Of a stretch of DNA of 64,000 nt, positions 59,203 through 64,000 are shown one piece after another (the first letter of the stretch is position 1; each line of letters begins with the position of its first letter). The stretch is from Peptococcaceae bacterium UBA5752 (lineage in GTDB: Bacteria; Bacillota; Dehalobacteriia; UBA4068), in NCBI GenBank assembly GCA_002419055.1, contig DIFI01000006.1:1-64000 (forward strand), in the 5' to 3' direction. Made by a program: the position numbers and the translations under genes. The notes under the pieces were generated by a model. The model searched no databases and was not told the DNA's origin. It worked only from the letters and a program-made list of their open reading frames with translations.

Positions 59203-60933
59203 TCAACTGACAATTCGATAATATGCCCGCGCGGTAAGCATATAGACAAGGCCGTAGATAATAGCAAACGCCAGTATGGTAATGCCGGTGCAACTGATAA
59301 ACAACGATATGTCGGTAAGGTTGAGCATCGCCAACAGCTTGGTAATAATTTTGAAGGCGAAGACGATGTGGACAACTGCCACAACCAGCGGCAAAAAGAA
59401 AACCGTCAATATCTGGCTGCGCACGAAGGATTTGGTTTCCCCTCGGCTCATGCCTACCTTTTGCATGATCTCAAATCGCTGCTTGTCGTCGTAGCCTTCC
59501 GATATCTGTTTATAGTAAATGATTAGCACTGTCGCCATTAAAAACAAGAGGCCGAGGAACATACCCAGGAAGAGAAATCCACCATAGAGAGAATAGACAC
59601 TATCTGCCATCAAGCCGCGCGTCTCTGACTCATAAGTATCGTATTGGCCGGCCAATTCGGTAGTCAGGCGATTTCTAATCGCATCAAGCAGTAGCGGCGG
59701 CGCGCCGTCGCTGCCGGGCAAATTGAAGCCGATATAAGCATTGGACGGATATTCCTGACCCTTATAACCGGGAATCTCGCCGGTCAAGGCTTTAGCCATT
59801 TTATCGCCGATAAACAAGCTTCTGTTCCAATCGTCCTCTTCTTGATAGTATTGAAAGCTAACCATGTCTTCGGCGGTCAGGTTGTATTTGGCAGTTTCCT
59901 CTTCGACTATGCCTGTCAACTGCGGATAGGCCTCATCCTGACATTCATATAAATAAATTTGTACGTTGCGCGGATATACCATGTTGAGAGCGTCTTCCAC
60001 GCCAATATACATACAAACGGTAGTCGATACCATCACCAGTACCATAGTGCAAAGAATACATATACTGGCTAAACCGGCAGCATTTTGTTTCATACGGTAG
60101 AGCATGCCGGAAACAGAACTGAAATGACGCGGCTGATAGTAGTATTTTTTGTTGCGGCGCAGCATTTTCAGCCAGGCAATACTGCCGGCCGTGAACAGAA
60201 AATAAGTACCGATAATTACCAGTATAACAGCGATAAAGAACATGCCGATGGCTACCGTGGGAGATTTGATATACAATGCCAAAAAGTATCCTCCGCCCAA
60301 TGTTAGTATGCCGATAACCACCAACGGCCATTTGGTTTTAGGCTCCCGCTCACCGCTGTTGCCACCGTAAAGCAGCTCAATCGGCTTGGAAAGTTTTATC
60401 TGGAAAAGATTGAACAGCAAAATCAATATAAATATGGCGCAAAACAGCACCAAAGTCATAATGACGGCTTGCCAGCTTATGGAAAACCCCAGTGGCACAG
60501 TAAAATCAAGCAGCCGATAAAGCAGCATGAAGACCAGCTTGGAAAAAAGAATACCAACCAAAAGTCCGCCAATCAAGCTGATGACGGTGACATAGATAGT
60601 CTCAAAGAACATTGCCTTGGCGATATGGCGCTTTTCCATGCCGAGGATATTGTAAAGCCCCAGCTCCTTTTTGCGCCGTTTGATCAAAAAGCTGTTGGTG
60701 TAAAAGAGAATGATAACCGCAAATATACCGATGACAACAGTACCAAATCCCATCATCGCGGTTATTGTGTTGGCGCCCTGCATCTGACTTAAGCCGGGAT
60801 TGGAGGCTATAAATGCCATGATGTAAAACATGGCCACCGTGGCAATACAGGTCAGCAGATACGGAAGATAAAATTTGCCGTTTTTACGGATATTGCTGAC
60901 AGCCAGTCTCGGGTAAAAAGCGCCCTTACCCAT
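59203..60933 (-). CDS. Bce-type ABC transporter permease (antimicrobial peptide sensing/detoxification)
   Basis: 576 residues. Ten membrane helices in the FtsX/BceB arrangement, with the large extracytoplasmic domain (about 320-440) between helices 7 and 8 that is the mark of peptide-antibiotic modules. It works with the ATPase encoded before it and usually forms a sensory complex with a short-loop histidine kinase. ATG at 60933 lies 8 bases after AGGTGG and overlaps the ATPase gene by 8 bases; the longer ORF adds a GTG in that site. At 576 residues it is slightly shorter than Bacillus BceB. Confidence 0.9.
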   Translation of the reverse strand: MGKGAFYPRLAVSNIRKNGKFYLPYLLTCIATVAMFYIMAFIASNPGLSQMQGANTITAMMGFGTVVIGIFAVIILFYTNSFLIKRRKKELGLYNILGMEKRHIAKAMFFETIYVTVISLIGGLLVGILFSKLVFMLLYRLLDFTVPLGFSISWQAVIMTLVLFCAIFILILLFNLFQIKLSKPIELLYGGNSGEREPKTKWPLVVIGILTLGGGYFLALYIKSPTVAIGMFFIAVILVIIGTYFLFTAGSIAWLKMLRRNKKYYYQPRHFSSVSGMLYRMKQNAAGLASICILCTMVLVMVSTTVCMYIGVEDALNMVYPRNVQIYLYECQDEAYPQLTGIVEEETAKYNLTAEDMVSFQYYQEEDDWNRSLFIGDKMAKALTGEIPGYKGQEYPSNAYIGFNLPGSDGAPPLLLDAIRNRLTTELAGQYDTYESETRGLMADSVYSLYGGFLFLGMFLGLLFLMATVLIIYYKQISEGYDDKQRFEIMQKVGMSRGETKSFVRSQILTVFFLPLVVAVVHIVFAFKIITKLLAMLNLTDISLFISCTGITILAFAIIYGLVYMLTARAYYRIVS

Positions 60934-61693
60934 GATGCTCACCACCTGTTGCGATAACGCTCAAGGTATCGGATATTTTTTGATACATCTGCTCTTGGGT
61001 CTGCGACGCCCGATACAATTGGTGAAACACTTCGCCGTCGCGCAAAAACAGTATCCGTTTGGCGTGGCTGGCGGCCTTGACGCTGTGAGTGACCAACAAA
61101 ATAGTCTGGCCTGCGGCGTTAATCTCGTCAAACAAACGCAACAAGCCATCAGAGGCATGGGAATCAAGCGCGCCGGTTGGCTCGTCGGCCAATACCAGCT
61201 GCGGCTTGGTAATCAGCGCCCTGGCGACTGCCGTCCGCTGTTTTTGCCCACCAGACACCTCATAGGGAAACTTGGCCAATATGTCGGTGATGCCAAGCTG
61301 CTGAGTAATTGGCAAAATACGCTCGTTCATCTCATCGTAGCTTTTGCCTGCCAGTACCAGCGGCAGGTAGATATTATCCTCGACCGAGAAATTGTCGAGC
61401 AGGTTGAAATCCTGAAAGACGAAGCCGAGATTATCACGGCGGAAGGCGGATATCTGCTGTTCGCTGATTGTTACAATACTTTTGCCCGACAATACCACCT
61501 CGCCGCTGCTAGGTTTGTCAAGTGAGGCAATGATATTGAGCAGCGTCGTCTTACCGGAGCCCGACTCTCCCATAATGGCGATATATTCGCCCTGCTCTAC
61601 TGAAAAAGATACGTTAGTCAGCGCCTGAACTTTGTTGCCGCCAAATCGGGTGCTATAAATTTTCTTGATATTTTTAACTTCCAGTAATGTCAT
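60926..61693 (-). CDS. Bce-type ABC transporter ATP-binding protein
   Basis: 255 residues of the MacB/BceA class: Walker A GESGSGKTTLL, signature VSGGQKQRTAVARAL, Walker B LVLADEPTGALD and the switch histidine in ILLVTHSVKAA. Powers the permease encoded next. ATG at 61693 is 8 bases after GGAGG; the longer ORF adds seven codons. The 126-base gap to the kinase gene holds an operator-like palindrome and a weak promoter, so the ABC pair can be induced separately from the two-component genes. Confidence 0.93.
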   Translation of the reverse strand: MTLLEVKNIKKIYSTRFGGNKVQALTNVSFSVEQGEYIAIMGESGSGKTTLLNIIASLDKPSSGEVVLSGKSIVTISEQQISAFRRDNLGFVFQDFNLLDNFSVEDNIYLPLVLAGKSYDEMNERILPITQQLGITDILAKFPYEVSGGQKQRTAVARALITKPQLVLADEPTGALDSHASDGLLRLFDEINAAGQTILLVTHSVKAASHAKRILFLRDGEVFHQLYRASQTQEQMYQKISDTLSVIATGGEHHG

Positions 61694-61725
61694 TGATCCA
61701 ACCTCCAATAGCATTTTTCTGTTAT

Positions 61726-61754
61726 ATCATAACAAAAGGCCGCTATGCGTGCCA
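61726..61754 (-). promoter_or_regulatory. Weak sigma-A promoter of the ABC pair
   Basis: On the minus strand TGGCAC (61749-61754), 17 bases, TATGAT (61726-61731). The poor -35 box is what one expects of a promoter that needs an activator; the activator site lies just upstream. Confidence 0.5.
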
Positions 61755-61764
61755 TAACTTTGGC

Positions 61765-61798
61765 TTACATTTCGGCCTTGTAACTTACATTATTGTCA
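61765..61798 (-). promoter_or_regulatory. BceR-type operator, primary and secondary sites
   Basis: On the minus strand TGACA-ATAA-TGTAA (61785-61798) fits the TnACA-N4-TGTAA consensus described for BceR-like regulators. Directly next to it TTACA-N9-TGTAA (61765-61783) repeats the half-sites with a longer spacer, like the secondary site known at bceA. Both lie upstream of the weak promoter of the ABC pair. Confidence 0.65.
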
Positions 61799-61819
61799 CA
61801 TTTGATTTGCTCCTATTTA

Positions 61820-62800
61820 CTACTCAACCGCTATGGTGACGGTATCCAAACCGATCAAAACCTTGGTGCCTTTGCCAATTTTCGATTCAATGGTAATGGT
61901 ATGCCCCAGCTTATCAAGTATCCGCTTCACCAGATACAGTCCAATACCGGTTGATTTTTTATCGGCGCGCCCGTTGTAGCCTGTAAAGCCTTTTTCGAAA
62001 ACGCGCGGCAAATCTTCGGCTGCAATGCCAATGCCGGTATCCTCAATAATTAAAGTTTTGCCTTCGCTATAGATAGAGATGCTGCCGGAGACGGTATATT
62101 TTAATGAGTTAGAAAGCAACTGCTCTACAACATAGGTCAGCCACTTTTCGTCGCTCAATACGTCAATTCCGCTTGTCTGAAAATCAAGTCTGATTTTCTT
62201 CAATATGAAAAGCTGGGCGTATTTGCGCACCGCCTGGCGCACAATCTCATCGAGCTGATAATTTTTTAAGACATAATCAGAGCTACTGCTGTCAAGACGC
62301 AAATACTGCAGAACCATCTCCACATATTGCTCTATTTTGAACAGCTCCACCAGCAGCGCATTGTTTTGCGGATTTTCGTTGGTCTGCAAAAGCAGCCTCA
62401 TAGCGGCGATCGGCGTTTTTATCTGGTGGGCCCACAGCGTATAGTAATTAACCAATTCGCTTTTATCGTTGTCGGCTGCCGATGCGATACGCATCTTTTC
62501 ATCGTAGAGATTATGGATTAGCTGCTGATAATCCTGCTCTAACAGACCTTTGGGCAACGGCAGTTCTTCAATACTCCAAGTAATACGGGAAAACATGGCG
62601 GTAAGCATACGGTGGCGTTTTAAATATGATAAATAGCCGATCCCAAACAGTAACACGCCAATAAATAAGCAGATTATAGTCGCGTAACCTATTGCATTAA
62701 GAGGCAGCCGATAGAGATAAAACACCAGCGCGAATACAGCAATAAACGAGCAAAGCAATATAATTATTTTTATATGCCTCTTGAGATAGTATAAAAACAT
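61820..62800 (-). CDS. Intramembrane-sensing histidine kinase, BceS-like
   Basis: 326 residues. Two membrane helices (about 11-30 and 38-58) joined by only a few extracellular residues, so it has no ligand domain of its own and depends on the transporter for sensing. The phospho-acceptor is His125 in WAHQIKTPIAAM; the ATPase domain has the N box VVEQLLSNSLKYT, IEDTGIGI and GIGLYLVKRIL. Its start is 4 bases after the response-regulator stop. Phosphorylates the regulator encoded before it. Confidence 0.93.
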   Translation of the reverse strand: MFLYYLKRHIKIIILLCSFIAVFALVFYLYRLPLNAIGYATIICLFIGVLLFGIGYLSYLKRHRMLTAMFSRITWSIEELPLPKGLLEQDYQQLIHNLYDEKMRIASAADNDKSELVNYYTLWAHQIKTPIAAMRLLLQTNENPQNNALLVELFKIEQYVEMVLQYLRLDSSSSDYVLKNYQLDEIVRQAVRKYAQLFILKKIRLDFQTSGIDVLSDEKWLTYVVEQLLSNSLKYTVSGSISIYSEGKTLIIEDTGIGIAAEDLPRVFEKGFTGYNGRADKKSTGIGLYLVKRILDKLGHTITIESKIGKGTKVLIGLDTVTIAVE

Positions 62801-62804
62801 CTCT

Positions 62805-63476
62805 TCACCCCACTAAATAGCCGAGGCCTTTTTTAGTTGCGATAAAATCTGTCAGTCCGGCAGCTTCTAACTTGCGGCGCAGGCGCGTGATGCTGACTGT
62901 CAAGGTATTTTCGTCTACAAAGCTGTCGCTTTCCCACAAACGCGTCATGATCGCCTCTCGGCTGACAATGCTGCCCTTGTTCTCCATCAGCAACTGCAAT
63001 ATTTTGCAGTCGTTTTTGCTAAGTTCTATCTTCTCATTATGATAACTCAGCGTAGCATCACCAATATTGAATACCGCGCCGTCACACTCCAACAGCTGGC
63101 TCACGCCGCCAAAATCATAAGTGCGGCGCAGCAGTGCCTGTACTTTAGCTGTTAGTACGGAGAGATCAAAAGGCTTGGGTATAAAATCGTCGCCGCCCAT
63201 ATTGATAGCCATGACGATATTCATATTGTCAGAAGTGGAGGAAATGAAGATAATCGGCACTTTTGACACCTGGCGGATTTGATTGCACCAATAGTAGCCG
63301 TTAAAAAACGGCAAGGAAATGTCCAGCAACACCAACTGCGGGTCGAAATTGACAAACTCGGCCATAACGCTGCTGAAATCCTCAATGCATTTGGCCTCGC
63401 AACCCCAGGTAGATATATGTTTTTTTATCGCGTCTGCAATAACGCTGTCATCCTCAATAATCAAAATCCGATGCAT
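62805..63476 (-). CDS. Two-component response regulator, OmpR/PhoB type, BceR-like
   Basis: 223 residues. Receiver domain with the acidic pocket at 8-10 (EDD), phospho-acceptor Asp52 in LVLLDISLP and the conserved Lys in IPKPFD; C-terminal winged helix with LTVSITRLRRKLE as the recognition part. Expected to bind the palindrome upstream of the ABC ATPase gene. ATG at 63476 after GAGAGGAAACC; the longer ORF reaches 17 codons further without a site. Confidence 0.94.
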   Translation of the reverse strand: MHRILIIEDDSVIADAIKKHISTWGCEAKCIEDFSSVMAEFVNFDPQLVLLDISLPFFNGYYWCNQIRQVSKVPIIFISSTSDNMNIVMAINMGGDDFIPKPFDLSVLTAKVQALLRRTYDFGGVSQLLECDGAVFNIGDATLSYHNEKIELSKNDCKILQLLMENKGSIVSREAIMTRLWESDSFVDENTLTVSITRLRRKLEAAGLTDFIATKKGLGYLVG

Positions 63477-63765
63477 TAGGTTTCCTCTCGATCTTAACTT
63501 GTTATATATATTTCCATTATTTACCAAAGTATATCATTAATTCATATTATTAAACAAGTTAGTATTAACCATTCATGTTTTAAAAAGAAAGATAAATCCA
63601 AGCTTACAATAACAATAACTTAATTTTGTATCCTTGAAATTTAAATATAAATATAACCATAAATTGTTAATTTTAATACAATAGAAAACATGAAGCTTAA
63701 GAATTGGAAGAATTTACATTTTATCTTTTGGGAACAAACAACTATAATTATCGCAAGGAGGTTGT
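63477..63765. other. AT-rich divergent region, no gene seen
   Basis: Holds the start regions of the bceR-like gene (minus) and of the small secreted protein (plus). TATAAT occurs at 63743-63748, 30 bases before the first Shine-Dalgarno sequence, without a well-spaced -35. No BceR-type TnACA-N4-TGTAA palindrome was found here. Confidence 0.4.
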
Positions 63766-63798
63766 ATGCAAGAAAAAATTCCAAGAACAAGGAGGTAA
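63766..63798 (+). CDS. Ten-codon leader ORF between strong Shine-Dalgarno sites
   Basis: ATG 3 to 4 bases after AAGGAGGT, reading MQEKIPRTRR and ending AGG AGG TAA, so its last codons form a second AAGGAGGT. A third AAGGAGGT lies 40 bases further, in front of the cysteine-rich gene. The tandem Arg codons at the end could slow ribosomes. It may be a regulatory leader or the product of a local duplication; expression is not shown. Confidence 0.35.
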   Translation: MQEKIPRTRR

Positions 63799-63839
63799 TT
63801 AAGAAAACCATTACAAAGAATTCCAAGGAGGTACCAAAA

Positions 63840-64000
63840 ATGAAAAAACGTATTTTGTTATTGGCGGTATTAATATTTGCCCTCAGCATAGCAATAAGTG
63901 CTTCAGCGGCTTGCGGAGGACAATATTCGTCTAATACCGGCTGCACCGGTTCAACCTGTGACACTTGTACTAACTGCAATACGGCGGTTTCCGATTGTAC
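63840..64000 (+). CDS. Small secreted cysteine-rich protein (cut by window edge)
   Basis: ATG 7 bases after AAGGAGG. A clear signal peptide MKKRILLLAVLIFALSIA is followed by ISASAAC, giving a cleavage near residue 23, and then a mature part rich in Cys, Thr, Ser and Asn (CGGQYSSNTGC, CDTCTNCN). Six cysteines occur in the first 31 mature residues. The stop codon lies outside the window. It is divergent from the peptide-sensing module. It could be a secreted peptide, a metal-binding protein or a surface protein; it is not recognised. Confidence 0.7.
   Translation, partial: MKKRILLLAVLIFALSIAISASAACGGQYSSNTGCTGSTCDTCTNCNTAVSDC

Noticed and set aside
63641..63979. 112-residue minus-strand ORF
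   Set aside because: It is the reverse of a plus-strand gene with signal peptide and perfect Shine-Dalgarno; the minus frame has no ribosome-binding site and low-complexity content.

Overview
The window (about 64 kb, moderate to low G+C) looks like chromosome of an anaerobic, endospore-forming member of the Bacillota (Clostridia or Negativicutes grade). Pointers are sigK, spoIIE with Spo0A-like boxes, a YlmC/YmxH-YlxY-MlpA-DacF block resembling the Bacillus sporulation/cell-wall neighbourhood, a conserved spoIIE-tilS-ftsH order, an S-layer (SLH) protein, a sodium-pump decarboxylase beta subunit and a giant 2-hydroxyacyl-CoA dehydratase activase. Genus cannot be fixed from the sequence alone. 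No rRNA, tRNA, CRISPR array, transposase or prophage was seen.

Left part (1-35 kb, mostly minus strand): the 5' part of tuf with a consensus promoter; a pair of short-chain chromate-type transporters; speD; sigK; a plus-strand copper module (csoR, then copA fused in frame to a CopZ-like domain); a long minus-strand run ylxY-dacF-mlpA-dut-ymxH-dapB-tig-clpP-clpX; an iscR-like/nifS pair; folP-folB-folK-panC; ftsH, tilS, spoIIE, recG; an FAH-family hydrolase; a small HTH regulator opposite an acidic repeat protein and a KdgT-like permease; then greA-lysS-acyl-CoA ligase. Between ylxY and nifS lies a promoter and terminator with no ORF and three C-rich motifs, a good small-RNA candidate.

Middle part (35-47 kb): an unrecognised 234-aa gene; a yybP-ykoY-type (Mn2+ family) riboswitch with its terminator in front of an OadB/GcdB-like membrane subunit and a 48-residue membrane peptide; a short AT-rich stretch with further small transcription units; an ECF sigma factor with an RsgI-like anti-sigma factor; a HAD phosphatase; a 5TM-PAS-PAS-GGDEF-HD-GYP signalling protein; an MFS transporter; and a DUF364-like/ferredoxin/MOSC operon.

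Right part (47-64 kb): a lipoprotein and GH3 glucosaminidase; an SLH surface protein with a metallophosphoesterase; the 1416-residue double-ASKHA activase; and a complete Bce-type peptide-sensing module (response regulator, kinase, ABC ATPase, permease) with an operator-like site in front of the ABC genes. The window ends inside a small secreted cysteine-rich protein preceded by three strong Shine-Dalgarno sequences and a ten-codon ORF.

Many starts were moved from the longest ORF to the codon with the best-placed ribosome-binding site; these choices are noted per gene.
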